64,000 bases of DNA from Glandiceps talaboti (lineage: Eukaryota; Hemichordata; Enteropneusta; Spengelidae). The translations under genes were made by a program, and so were the position numbers. Below are positions 51,068 to 63,196 of this stretch, piece after piece. The stretch covers positions 12,659,251 through 12,723,250 of the forward strand of contig NC_135554.1 in the NCBI RefSeq assembly GCF_964340395.1. The letters are read 5' to 3'. The first letter of the stretch is position 1, and the number at the start of each line of letters is the position of its first letter. Below the pieces are notes generated by a model. It had not been told where the DNA came from, did not search any database, and saw only the letters and a list, made by a program, of their open reading frames with translations.

Positions 51068-51724
51068 CATATCTAGTGACACCTTTATGGTTACATTGTC
51101 GTAGCTTCGTTTTCCTGTTAAATGGATGCAACTGGCCATATTCCTCCCATATCAATAACCGTGAATTGGAAATTGTAGTCGACTTCTTCCTAGAGTCCCT
51201 CATCGTCAAAGGCATTTGCATTGATTTTGTCGTCGACATAGCAGACATATTGGGACTGGAACCTCTCCTTGTTATGATACCCGCTTTGTAGACTGAAGTG
51301 GAGGCGACGTCAGATAAATTGATGGAACGAAATGGTAGTGACTCTGAGAGTGTTAGTAACCCATTGTATGCCACGGCTGACGTTGGGAATTCAGCCAAGT
51401 TGATGGACGTCGTTCGGATTCTGGTGTCAGTAGCGATTTCGTGATTAGATTCTTTCGTTGAAGAAGTTCCTTCGAACGAAAATTTCGGTGACGTCATCAA
51501 TTGCTTGGTTACATCTGATCCAATTTCATCCACTGAATCAGATTCTTTCATTGAAGAAGTTCCTTCGAACGAAAATTTTGGCGACGTCATAAATTGCTTG
51601 GTTACATCTGTTCTCATCCCATCCACTGTATCAGATTCTTTCGTTGAAGAAGTTCCTTCGAACGAAAATGTAGGTGACGTCATCAATTCTGTGGTTACAT
51701 CCGGTACCATCCCATCCACTGAAT
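51068..51724 (-). CDS. C-type-lectin-like membrane protein (right arm), exon 5: stalk with three 31-residue repeats
   Basis: 657 nt, phase 1 at both ends, exactly 93 nt longer than the left-arm exon because of a third copy of the repeat (SVDEIGSDVTKQLMTSP...). The repeats occupy about 51446-51724. Ser/Thr-rich stalk as in the other copy. Confidence 0.75.
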
Positions 51725-52763
51725 CTTTAAACAAATGCAAGATTGTGATTATGATATATACACAATATAACTGATCCTGTTGCGTAAATCTAACAATACA
51801 CCCCAGGTTACACTAACAGATCAGCCGTTGAAGGTGCGATCTAATTAGGGCAGGCTTGTAAGCCCAGACCGAAGACGTCATTACAGTCTAACCCGTGGGC
51901 AAAAGTACAGAAGAATGGAATAACCATGCGCATGCAAATAAAAGTACTGTATGAATAAAGGAGACCCTTTACAACTGTTTAGCATCTTATGCATTACAGA
52001 TTTAATAGAAGAGCACCCCAGTATATTTCAAATATATTGTTTGTGGTTTGCATAAAGGATTTTGTAACGTCTTATACATGGCTAATGTCAAGACGGACGG
52101 TAGCTGCAAACAATATAATGGTTTAACAGGTAATACTTCCAAAACCTGTTATGCAAAACATAAAAAAATACCTCACTAATACGAGACAGAACAGCTGTAC
52201 TGAGCTGTCAGGAATTTAAAGGAGAAATGCCGAGAATATCTATCATATATGTTGATATATAAAATTTTAAAATAAACGTTCAGTATTGATATGAAAGTGC
52301 CGATATCAAAACAGATGTGTGTATATATTTAAATATATATAATAATATTAATAATAATACTTTACTTTTCTATTGCGACTTCCATCAAAACAATAACAAA
52401 CTGCTTCACAATAAAATATAAAACAAATGATTTAAAAAATACAATGATAAAAGTAAGACCAGCACGAATACAATGATAAAAGTAAAAGTAAGACCAGCTG
52501 GAATACAATGATAAAAGTAAGATCAGCTCAACTAATGTAAAATGATAAAATGATATGGACAACATTTCTATGATTTATCCATAGTGCTTTTGGAAAAGGT
52601 GCGTTTCAAGAGATGTTTTAAAGGAAGCGACAGATGGTGACACTCTAATTTCTGTCGGCAAAACATTCCATAAAGTGGGAGCTGCATTAGAGAAAGAGCG
52701 ATAGCCAAAGTGCTTCTGTTCCCAGTCCACAGGCTCCAAAATGGGTGCGGACGCCGAGCGTGT

Positions 52764-53048
52764 CTACCGTTTTGGAATGCGAACTGTGATCAGATCAGAA
52801 ATATAGGCGGGTGCTTGATTGTGTAAGATTTTATAGACAAAGAAAATAATTTTGAATTCAATTCTAGCATGGATAGGCAGCCAGTGAAGGTCTCGCCTTA
52901 CTGGCGTGATGTGTTCATGCATTTGTGTGCGTGTGACAAGACGTGCAGCAGAATTTTGGAGCAATTGGAGTTTAAAGAGGTGCTTGTCTTCGATACCAAA
53001 CAGCAAGCTGTTGCAGTTATCGAGACGTGATGTTACAAAAGCGTGCAC
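52764..53048 (-). pseudogene. LINE C-terminal segment
   Basis: It encodes [44 protein letters not shown] and [10 protein letters not shown], the conserved post-RT segment of CR1/L2/Jockey-like elements. It is separated from the RT frame by a shift at about 53060. Confidence 0.8.
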
Positions 53049-53071
53049 GAGTTTTTCAGTGTTTGTGCGAT

Positions 53072-53804
53072 CTAAAATATTTTAATTCGGCCAATTCTGT
53101 GAAGAGCAAATGACGCAGCTTGACATATTTTCGAAACGTGCGTATTCATATCTGCACGATGATTCAAATAAGCACCAAGGTCGCGAACGAAATTAGATGT
53201 GCTAACATCAGTGGTTCCTACTCTTATAGATGACAGATCGACAGTTTTCTTGAACTTTGAACGAATGTGGATCACTTCTGCTTTGGCATCATTCAAAACC
53301 AACCGATTTTCAATCATCCATTGACCAATATCATCAATACAACGTTTAACTACGAATGATGAATCGATGGCACGCTCACATGTCATATACAATTGAGTGT
53401 CATCGGCGAATAACATTAAGTCCAGCGCGTGTTTGAGGATTATGTCCTCTAATGGTGCCGCATAGAGTGTGAACAGTATTGGGCCGAGCCCACTCTCCTG
53501 CGGAACACCACAAACAAGGTCACTTGGTTCTGATAACACACCACCATCAATGCTCAGTCTGTGTTCTATCACACAAGTATGATTCAAACCAAGCGAGTGC
53601 CTTGCCCTTAATGCCGAACCTATGTTCCAACCGATACAACAATAGCTTATGATCAATAGTATCAAATGCTGCGGTCAAATCCAGTAATGAAAGAATGACT
53701 TCTTTATGATCATCAAGTGCACGTAAAATATCATTTTGGACTCTTAGTAAGGCATTTTCTGTACTGTGATGTTTTCTATAGGCCGATTGGAATCTAGAAT
53801 ACAA
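53072..53804 (-). pseudogene. LINE reverse transcriptase, catalytic part (two frames)
   Basis: 53547-53804 encodes [16 protein letters not shown] and [13 protein letters not shown]. 53072-53665 overlaps in another frame and encodes VCGVPQESGLGPILFTLY and LMLFADDTQLY (the FADD catalytic motif). The usual PQGS is PQES here, a substitution of a nearly invariant Gly. Confidence 0.8.
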
Positions 53805-53814
53805 TAAAAACTGA

Positions 53815-54675
53815 CTAAAATACTGATCTAATTGAATTAACTCTTTTCAGGAATTTATGCTCAAATAAAAAGTTAGAAATGGGTCTATAATTAGATAAAA
53901 CGTTCGAGTCGAGACTGGCCTTTTTCAATAAAGGCCGAACTAAAGCTTGCTTGTAAAATTTAGGAACTGTACTCGAGTAAAATGAAGTGTTCGCGATTTT
54001 GACTAGATCTTGTATCACATCAGGAAGGCAGAGTTCCAATAGTTTCGTCGGAATAGGGTCTAATGCACAGGATTTCGAGTTCATTGCTTCAATAATTTCA
54101 GTAAGACTGGCTTCGGTGACCGGAGTGAACTCCGTAAATGAATACAGCAGTGACCCGTTGACCTTTTCTAAGGCCAAAGAACTTGAGAATTTTTTCCGAA
54201 GCTTAGAGATTTTACTTGAAAAGAAATCCGAGAATGACTGAGCCAATTTAGTAATGGTGCTAAATAGTCCAGTCTGATCAGCTGTTTCAATATGAGTCCT
54301 GTGATGCGATGCAAGTGCCTCAATGCAGAGTCTATTATAATCTGTACGTTTTGCTGTAAAACTTAATCTATTCCCCTCAAGTGGATTGTTTCTCCATCGC
54401 CTTTCGAGTCTCCAAAGATCACGTTTTGCATCACGCAGAGTGTCATCATACCAGGGGGCGCGTGGTTTGTTACGGACCATTTTCACCTTGGCTGGAGCAA
54501 CAGTGGACAATACGGATGACATGCAAGCGCTCAGCCAATTCATCCACTGTAGCACAATCCGGTAGCTTGGGCTTTTGAATGCTGTGAATGGCCTGAGGTC
54601 ACCTGCACTAACCGATGAAATGTTCCTAGAAGTGCGCTCAATAGAGGGCACACGGACGCGATAAATCGGTGACAA
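53815..54675 (-). pseudogene. LINE reverse transcriptase, N-terminal part
   Basis: It encodes FSDFFSSKISKLRKKF, SCALDPIPTKLLELC and VRPLLKKASLDSNVLSNYRP, the fingers region of a LINE reverse transcriptase. Ends in a frameshift just after the NYRPISN motif. Confidence 0.75.
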
Positions 54676-55765
54676 AACTGATTAAACTGTGGTCCGATGG
54701 CAGAAAGTCCTCAAGCTGAAATTCCATAGCGCATGGTTCATGTATACGGGTAATTACTAAATCCAGTGTATGCCCCCGTTCATGAGTAGGGTCCTGTACA
54801 TGCTGTTTCAGGCCAAGGCTTTCTATCAAGTCCATGCATTTCCGAGCGTCATTGCTGGTTTTGTCCTCCACATGGAAGTTGAAGTCACCTAATAAAATCA
54901 AACGACCTGGTGAAATCACAATGCTCTCCATGAACGTCGCAAACTCAGTCAAAAAGATCGTCACGTTCAAGCCATTTTTCCGAGATGGCGGTGGACGGTA
55001 GACTACGACGAGATGAACAAGATCACAAGGAAGAGTGATGTAAACATCCAAGTGTTCGAAGGATCGGAAGGTAGTGGAGGAAGTGTCTGATTTGACTTTG
55101 AGGTTTTTACTTGTGATGGCTGCTACACCACCCCCTTTCCTAGCTGACCTGGGATTCTGATGTACTTTGTATCCAGAGAGGGCTGAGCGAATTTGACGGA
55201 CAGCACATTTATTTGACTTGGCTGTCCAAGTTTCGGTCACCACAAATACATCGGTCTGACTTTCGAGGATGTGTCCGCACACAGTAGCAATTTTGTTATT
55301 GATAGACCTGGCATTCCACAATCCCATAGAAAGATTTTTACACTGATCATAAGATGACGACCTAATAATGTTGATCAAGTTATCCGTATTTACCTGACGA
55401 CGATCATACGATGATGGTTTTGGACGATATCTTATGATGGATTTAATGGAATCAATCCTATCAGGAATTATCAAGTTATTTTTGTTGATACCAGCAGTTC
55501 TCACAAGATTGTCAATTCTCTTACTAAGCTGATAATTGGCAGGTCTTTGATGGTTGAACAGATGATATGGTGTAAGAATAGTTTTGATAGGATGTTGCTT
55601 AAATCTGCCAGCTGTGCAACCCCTTTTAGTATTTAGAGTTGTGCATATATCAAGTTCTTTCAGTCTGTTCCATGTGTTACCATTCACTCTTAATAATGAA
55701 GTATTGTTGACAACATACTTTCCAATGTTCGTCAAGATGGCAGCACTGTATACTAATGAAGGCAT
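54638..55765 (-). pseudogene. LINE endonuclease domain
   Basis: It encodes the endonuclease motifs LWNARSINNK, VVTETW, YRPPPSRKNG, LLGDFNFHVED, TLDLVI and SDHSLISF. The upstream 130 residues are hydrophilic and unrecognised. The frame breaks at about 54650, where the reverse transcriptase leader begins in another frame. Confidence 0.8.
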
Positions 55766-55998
55766 GACTCAAGCAATGGTGACCTGGCAGAAAAGATGTA
55801 ATGACAACACGAAAACTCCAAGACAGCTAGACGGCGACAGCGATAACGAAATTCTTAGATGATGTATACTGGTCACAAAACATTCAAAAGTAGGTGGCTG
55901 CTAAGCAGAAACAACAACTAGCATTAAAACACATCAAAATCCAAAAGAACACGGGAGCAGTAAAAATGTCGAGTGCAGCATCAGCGCATCTCATTAAT

Positions 55999-56100
<102 letters not shown>

Positions 56101-56490
56101 TGACAAACTTCACTTTGGCATCCACTTAAGGTGAAATGGAGTTTTGGAATTTTGAACTTCATAGAACTATACCATTAGTCATCTGATGGTCACAACAGGT
56201 TGAAACACTATGTAACGGCTATGGACGTGTGTATTTTGCTTAATACTGTTATATATATATAATGCTAGAAATATATACCAGATACACACAGCTATAGTAA
56301 AAAAAAGCATTAAGTTATGTGTTCCACCTGTGTTTTTTAAGTAAAGAAAATACGTTGGTCGATTAATTACGATCAAAACAAAATGCCCAACTCTCACCCA
56401 TAGTACATCTTTAAATAATTATCTTTTAGTCTGACAGTAAATTTTACTATACACTGTATTAGTTGATTTCAAATGCATGAATGAACGAAC

Positions 56491-56683
56491 CTGAAACAAA
56501 AGGCTTCTCACAAATGAACGCTTTAGGTAGTCCACAATGCTCATCAAACACAGTCATTATAATGTTGTCTTCGATGAAGTAGTATGCCGCACAATCCTCT
56601 ATCTCAAATTGATCATCAGGTTCATAAAAAGTCCAATGAAGATAATATTCTTTGTCACCTTGACAAGACCAAATACCCTCAAC
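56491..56683 (-). CDS. C-type-lectin-like membrane protein (right arm), exon 4: second half of C-type-lectin-like domain
   Basis: 193 nt, same boundaries as the left-arm exon 4. It encodes VEGIWSCQGDKEYYLHW, FYEPDDQFEIEDC, VFDEHCGLPKAFICEKP. It shares the same non-canonical EPDD and VFDEH loop, so the deviation is not a lesion of one copy. Confidence 0.82.
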
Positions 56684-57032
56684 CTTTACAAAATAAACAA
56701 ACAAACAAACAAACAAACAGACAAACAAATACATGAACAAAGTATTTATTATATATTAGTTTGTCCGCCAGTCATGTATGTATGTACATTTGTATGTATG
56801 TATGTATGTATGTATGTATGTATGTATGTATGTATGTATGTATGTATGTATGTATGTATGTATGTATGCATTCATTCATGCACACATGTCATAATGATTG
56901 CAGGTGTGCGTGCATAACAAGCAAGTAATCACATCTATATACATTGAATGTAATTATTTTGGAAAACGCTTAGAGACAACACAAAATGGATTCTCGTTTA
57001 CGAAAAGTAATACAATAAAGTAGCTTTGGCAC

Positions 57033-57274
57033 CTCTATATCATTACAGCCCAGGAACCATGTCATAGTCTGTTGTGTATCTGGACGATAATATGCATCAG
57101 CATTAGTTCCAAATGAGCGGTTGTATGCCGCCTCTGCTAGGAAGGAATTTTCTATATTACCATTGGGCACAGCTAGAGAAGAATCCATGCTGTCGCAGAA
57201 TCGACGAGCTTCATGCCACGTTGTTAAACTATTTCGACTGAACCAATAGTATGACGATTCGAAGTGGATCCACT
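57033..57274 (-). CDS. C-type-lectin-like membrane protein (right arm), exon 3: first half of C-type-lectin-like domain
   Basis: 242 nt after TTTCTAG, ending before GTGCCA. It differs from the left-arm exon at 6 of 81 residues by my reading, none of them cysteines. Confidence 0.82.
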
Positions 57275-57728
57275 CTAGAAATGGAAAATTAATCTTGTTA
57301 TCAATGATTTATAATATAATGCCGTATTTTGTTTTACCGAAAAGAGAGGTAATAACTTTGTTTATTAAGAACTAAGTTATTGTCTCGTAACTCAGAGAAT
57401 ACGTTCTAGATAGAAGCGGAACACGACATAATAATTATCGTGTAAATTGTATATATTGATCTGTTACAACATGACGTATTCAGATACAAAATGATTGTAC
57501 CGAAAACGCATGCGCAGTTGGGTTGGTTATTAAAGAAAATCGAAACTTTGTCAGTTTTTGACAGAAAGATTAAAACGTATCTACAGTAACTTAAAGTTCG
57601 GAAAAGAAGTGGTCATTTTATAAAACGGTTAGCTCGTTAAATCTCTATCACTGACACCTTTCATCGTTATGAAGATTTAAATTGACATACATTGGTTGTT
57701 TTTGAAAACAAATTGTATAACCACTCAC

Positions 57729-58394
57729 CTGTGTTTTCGTTTTCACCTACTACTTCAATCTTACTTGGCCAATGAAACATGCAGATCGACGATGCAATCT
57801 CTGTCACATAAAAAATGCCGTTTGTAGCAATGTCAATATCTTGGATTGGTCCTATTCGCATACTTGATCGTTGCCACGGTAGAAAAGGGAGTGTGTTTGC
57901 AGAATACAAAAAATTGTCACCATTTACAGGCATTGCCACTAGTAATTCTGGGGCATGAATAGCCAACTTTCTGATAAACCCACTGTTTAGTACAGGCCCT
58001 GACCAATCACTATAAAGGGTGTCTCGAATGGTTAGCATATTGTTGTCGTCAACACCATATATCTTACCATTATACTCCATGGCTGATATAATGCAACAAC
58101 TATTCACTATAATAGACCACTGGGGTGTCGACAGAGATTCTTTTATTTGCAACTCGTTCTGTGGACTGACTCCGAGTAGAGCTCCGTTTGCCATTTCGTC
58201 CACATCTTTAGTTGGATATGTTCCCGTAATCGGGCCATAAAAGAAAGTGTTGCCAAAAGGACAAGTAAATACATCCATGTTTATGACAAGAAGTGTGGTT
58301 AACTCGGGATCTGTTTGTCTTTCCATTCGCTTCCTGTTATGATAATCCCTTCGTGGCAATCTGCCGTGAATCAAATTCACTTTAGTTAGGTTTT
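57729..58394 (-). CDS. C-type-lectin-like membrane protein (right arm), exon 2: ectodomain of unknown family
   Basis: 666 nt, bounded by TTTCACAG and ACAG/GTGAGT, phase 1 both sides. It is collinear with the left-arm exon. Differences are concentrated in the first about 57 residues (about 15) against about 8 in the other 165. The frame is intact. Confidence 0.78.
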
Positions 58395-58831
58395 CTGTGA
58401 AATGAATAAGGACAGTTGATTAATTCTTGAACTATGTTGTCTCGTGAAGGCTTTTTGTATTTTTGGGGAGAAATATTGATCTTCAAGCCATGAAGAACAT
58501 CAAGATTTATCCCAGCTCGACCGAATATAAATATGACATTAATGCCAACCGATGCCCATCATTAGGGTAAGCTATGTTAAGAGTCTGTCTTCTCGGTCTG
58601 TCTGTCTGTCCTTTGAACTGTCGGACTGACTTGACTGTTTGCTTGCTTGCTTGCTTGGCTCGCTATTTCGTATAATGTTCACTGACAGACAGTCAAAGAC
58701 AGTCAAAGAAACATAAATGTAGACAGAAAAACTCGCACACACACATACACACACAAACACACGATATAATCTTCCCTTAGGGAAAGCAAACATGTAAGTT
58801 AATACAATATGCTGAACATTTTGGTACTCAC

Positions 58832-58940
58832 CACTGAATGTTGTGTCTTTTAATGAAACCATGGCACCTGATGCCTGATTGACATAAACAGAGTAGGCAT
58901 AACATACAGATATTACTAATAATATAATAATTTTCGCCAT
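58832..58940 (-). CDS. C-type-lectin-like membrane protein (right arm), exon 1: signal peptide
   Basis: MAKIIILLVISVCYAYSVYV hydrophobic signal. Ends AGTG before a consensus GTGAGT donor, phase 1. The six exons total 660 codons including the stop (659 residues). The gene lies head-out relative to its partner, with the two 3' ends facing the palindrome centre. Confidence 0.8.
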
Positions 58941-59689
58941 CTGTCAGTAGTGTCTGTAAATTAGAAAAAATGTGATAAATGAAATAAAATATTTCTTTTA
59001 CAGAACCCGGCACTAGATTATATGTGAACGCTGCAGTAGTTCTTCTTATTCAGATTTTCAATTTGACACAATTCTTTTAAAATAAAAATTAAAATAAGGC
59101 TACTTTCGATATCCGCGATATATATCGCGGTTGACATAAAAATAATCCTCCACTGATATTTGGTACACTAAAAATGATGCTAAAGCTTATGATATTCACC
59201 TCGGTTTTACGTGTTTGTCAAATATTATAGAACGAAGCTTAAGGCGTTTGCATAGATGTTGATAGAATTCTAGTATTGGTTTCTATATCTGTCTCCAATA
59301 TTTATATAATTTTAAACGTGTACAAGAAAGTAGAAGTTTGCTGACTTATCGACTCAGCTTTCTTCTGACTGGATGCGCATGTTTTACGTTTGAGTGCGTA
59401 TCTGTAAATGTCCACACATTGAAACAATTACGATACGATAGGGCAAAGTTTAGGGAAGACATAGTTACTTTTGTAGCAGTGTCATTCAATATTACAATTG
59501 CATTGGATTAGTATTTAAAACACGGGTAAGTATTAATCACGTACACTCTCGTCTTTCAATTGCTAATATTACCTCCAAAACTGTGTTAATTAAACAAAAT
59601 AATATGCGTCACTGTTTAGGGGATGTTAAGACAAGCCACAATATTATCAAAACTTGAGATCAGCTAGTATTGTAGTAAAGGGAAAAACT

Positions 59690-60090
59690 GCATTGAAACG
59701 ATGTTTTTGGAATAACTGGAACACTTATTTTATTTGTCAAAGCCCTGAGCCTCACTCCAAAGCCAGAGCCACGAGACATGCTCACGCTCTACGGTCAAAA
59801 GTTAAGTCACCCAAACCTGTGACGTCGTTACAATAATTTAATTACAATAAGTCACGCATAGGTGTTGAGCTTCCTATAAGATAACAATATGTCATGCATA
59901 ATGAAATGAAACAAATGACACTCAGCTTTAACTTGAATGACATCTCTAAACATAGTATATTAGTGTACCTGTCTTGTCTTGACACCCATGTGAGTTATTG
60001 CAATAAAAGACATTCACTTATCTACCTCAGTGTTTTGCGAAATTTATAAATACCGTCATGCCTGAAACAAAACACAGTAATTACAATTTC
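59690..60090 (-). repeat. Repeat flanking the lectin-type gene, upstream copy (right arm)
   Basis: Inverted counterpart of 31090-31480. Confidence 0.7.
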
Positions 60091-60970
60091 ACGACTTAGT
60101 CTAGTGATATTTCGACACCTAAAATGTGTGTAAATCTTTCCGAGAATTCCTAAAAGAAACCGTAATAACTGAATAATACCAGCACTATATTATGTTTGTT
60201 TTCTAGCGATTATTATCAGAACCTCATCATAGAGCTGTCAGAATACATTGCCTATCAGCCTCAACAGCAATTGAACATTACGTCGTCTACAGCTACAGCT
60301 ACCACTAGCTACAGAATGATATTTATTATGTTCTTGGAAATGGCACATGGGGGTTAAATTATATGTTTAGATACTAATACCTATTATCATATACCTACAA
60401 TCGCTGCCCCGTGTACATTGCTATGGAGAAATCGCGAACTCTACCCGGCAATATTTTTCCCTATCACCAACTGGCACACTTTCCCCAAATAATAAGGTCA
60501 ATCGCGGGAATTTTCGACTTCTTTCTTTCCTGTTACTATGAGCATTTATATGCGTGTTGCAAAGCTTATTGGCGTCCTGGCTCCAGGAAACTCCTCCGAA
60601 AATCTTAATCAATATTCTATTTCGCGATTGTGGCGAAAATACATCAAGTAGACAAGATTATTGTTTTCAAAAGAATAGGGCCACCGCCCATTATTCGACG
60701 AAAAGAGGTTAAATATTACAGTAATTTTTGGAACACAAATGACAGATAAAATAAAAATTACAAAGATAGTAACGTCTTCTCTCTGAGTAAGAACGCTTTA
60801 AATACAAAGATAGACAAATGAAAAAGTGTAAATTGATTGCTGGTCGAAAGTAAGGTTGTTGCTTTCTAACGTGTTGGGTACTGTATGAAATAATTTGGTA
60901 TTTGTTCCTTTCTAAGAGACTGGTACGTATAAAGAACAAAATAACAAAACATGTAGTTCATCATCAAGAA

Positions 60971-62829
60971 CATTTCGACCTTCATTTTCACATAAAAATT
61001 ATGGTTTGAAAAACGGAATAATTAATGAATCCCCAAGACTCGGGTTTTATGCGACATTTAAGTCTCAAATAGAATCTGAAATATATCAATATATCCAGGT
61101 ATTATAAATTAGCATTACATCAAGTATTGGTAAGGAAGCTTTGGATTTGATCATTGATATAAACCAATGACAAACGGCCCGCTGGTACAATTATTAAACT
61201 CAGATAGTTCATAAGGACACATGCTCATCGGACAAAACAACTGATGGGTTAGCCAAAATCATCCTAATAAAAACAGTCAAAGGCCGAGGACACTATACCA
61301 ATAGTCAAACTAAATCACCTTTACCCAACCTTTACCCTACCTGTGACCCACCTAATCTCTGTCAAGAGGAATTACGAGACGAAGTGACACTTTTGACTGC
61401 CTACAACTCCCAGGGGAGAGAACGCCGGGGGTAATTTAAGTCAAAGGTGTCCGTTCGTCTCATACTCACTAAATTTACACATCCTCTGCTAAAGATTTAC
61501 CCCGGTGGAAAGCCATGGTCAAATGTGACTTTTTTGTATAGTTGGACCTGTATTACAACAAAGTTTTACTTCGAATTCGAAGAGTTTTTAGGTTTTTCAC
61601 AAGAAAGCCAACCTTGTTATCTGCAGCAGTGTTACATAACTTCTTATCAATTATCTCTTTATTTACAAATATTCAATACACAAATACAATCCCGCATATC
61701 TCGATCAAATAATTAGATGTTTTCCTCCACTGTGAAATACATTAACCTGGCAATGACTCGTATTATAACACAGTTCCAATCCCAATTCGAAAAATAGTTC
61801 CGTTTTACACACCCATAGCTCTAGATTTGTTGCTAACCATGGTGCTCATACGCATTGTCAACTCAATGAAAAAAATATATATGTAGACCTGCTGCTCAGC
61901 ACAAGTCACTTTGTAGTGAAGTGGTTATAGAGCATCCTTTGTATATGTATTTTCTGTACAGAAACATTTTTGCAACCAGAATTGTCAACTCTCATTTTTC
62001 TCAGGGCAAGCCATTTACAAATATAGAGCATGCCTTTGGATTGATTGGGAGCACAGTTGAAACAATAGGGGAGAGTCGGAGAGGAGTACAACTCACATTT
62101 ACATTGAGGTAATGTTAAAATCTACACTAGCGCCAACTTGGTCATTGCTTTAAAAGTTTACCGTACTTGTATTATCGGAAACCATGGACAGTATCGCATC
62201 TCCTGTGGATACACGTATTTTTGTAGCTGTATGAACGATAAATCCAATCAAATTTTTAATTTGGTTCTGCACTGAAAAATCAACACTCTTAGTGAAGATC
62301 ATGATTTTAAGTTGCTTCCATTGTGCTTATGGATAGTATAGACCAATCATCATAATACACATTATCAACAATTTTCAATAGTTGTCTGATCAAAATACTA
62401 CAGTATCAACATGGTGTGACATATTCAAAAGTGACCTTCTGTGCCACATGTTTAACTTGCCACTACGCTGCCTACAACTACAACTGTAATATTGACCACA
62501 CAAAATTAACAGATATAATGTCTTTTTATTTTAGTGAATATTTGACTATGTGATGAACAACTGATCAGGTTGCAAGTAGTGCAGGTCTAACATATACTTA
62601 CAATTTTAAAATGTCGTTCTGCGAGGTTTGAAGTCTAGAACTAATTGAACTGTTAAGTACGATCATCGTCACCCCTTTTCTTTTTAACTGTTAAAGATCG
62701 ATATCTCGATATTAATACCTACAATAACTTACCTGTGTAGTAAGACTGTAAGAAAACTCCTTCGGTTTTTAGTTGCTGGGAAATATATAATGCTTAGCAG
62801 ATAAATTCTTCATTCCTGAACTGAATCGA
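60971..62829. other. Right-arm flank, no gene recognised
   Basis: Shares blocks with 29310-30216 of the left arm plus an arm-specific stretch at about 61190-62050 that is absent from the left arm. Short frames there have no recognisable domain. Confidence 0.4.
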
Positions 62830-63053
62830 ATCTTCTTTCCAGTTCGAAGCTGAGTGTCTTTTAACTGAGTCAACAACCCTTTTAACTAAATAACGATCTA
62901 CTGAGCCGCCCATCTGCACGTGTATACAACAGTTGAGCCACTGTAGAGCTAGCCAAAAGCAGTACTTAAACATTTAAAAGGGAACCTTTTATCTTAAGGC
63001 AAACTACGTAATTAAGATATTCGGATGAGGGGATACTCGAGCACAGAACAGAC

Positions 63054-63091
63054 ATATATACATACATACATACATACATACATACATACAT

Positions 63092-63168
<77 letters not shown>

Positions 63169-63196
63169 CATACATACATACATACATACATACATG
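63054..63196. repeat. (CATA)n-(CA)n-(CATA)n microsatellite at the outer end of the right arm
   Basis: Symmetrical tetranucleotide tracts around a (CA)n core. The left arm also ends beside (CTGT)n repeat near 29010. Confidence 0.95.

Larger units (their letters stand above)
52340..55998 (-). mobile_element. Decayed APE-type non-LTR retrotransposon (CR1/L2-like) inserted in (TA)n
   Basis: About 3.7 kb, absent from the left arm, where sequence passes from (TA)n directly into the shared block at 36383. An apurinic-type endonuclease and a reverse transcriptase are spread over at least five frames. The 3' end has a TATTATTATTAATATT tail at about 52333-52362. The clade assignment is by look only: SDHSLISF endonuclease, FADD reverse transcriptase and a C-terminal HWLPI..RIEFKI motif are usual in CR1/L2-like elements. 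Confidence 0.8.
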
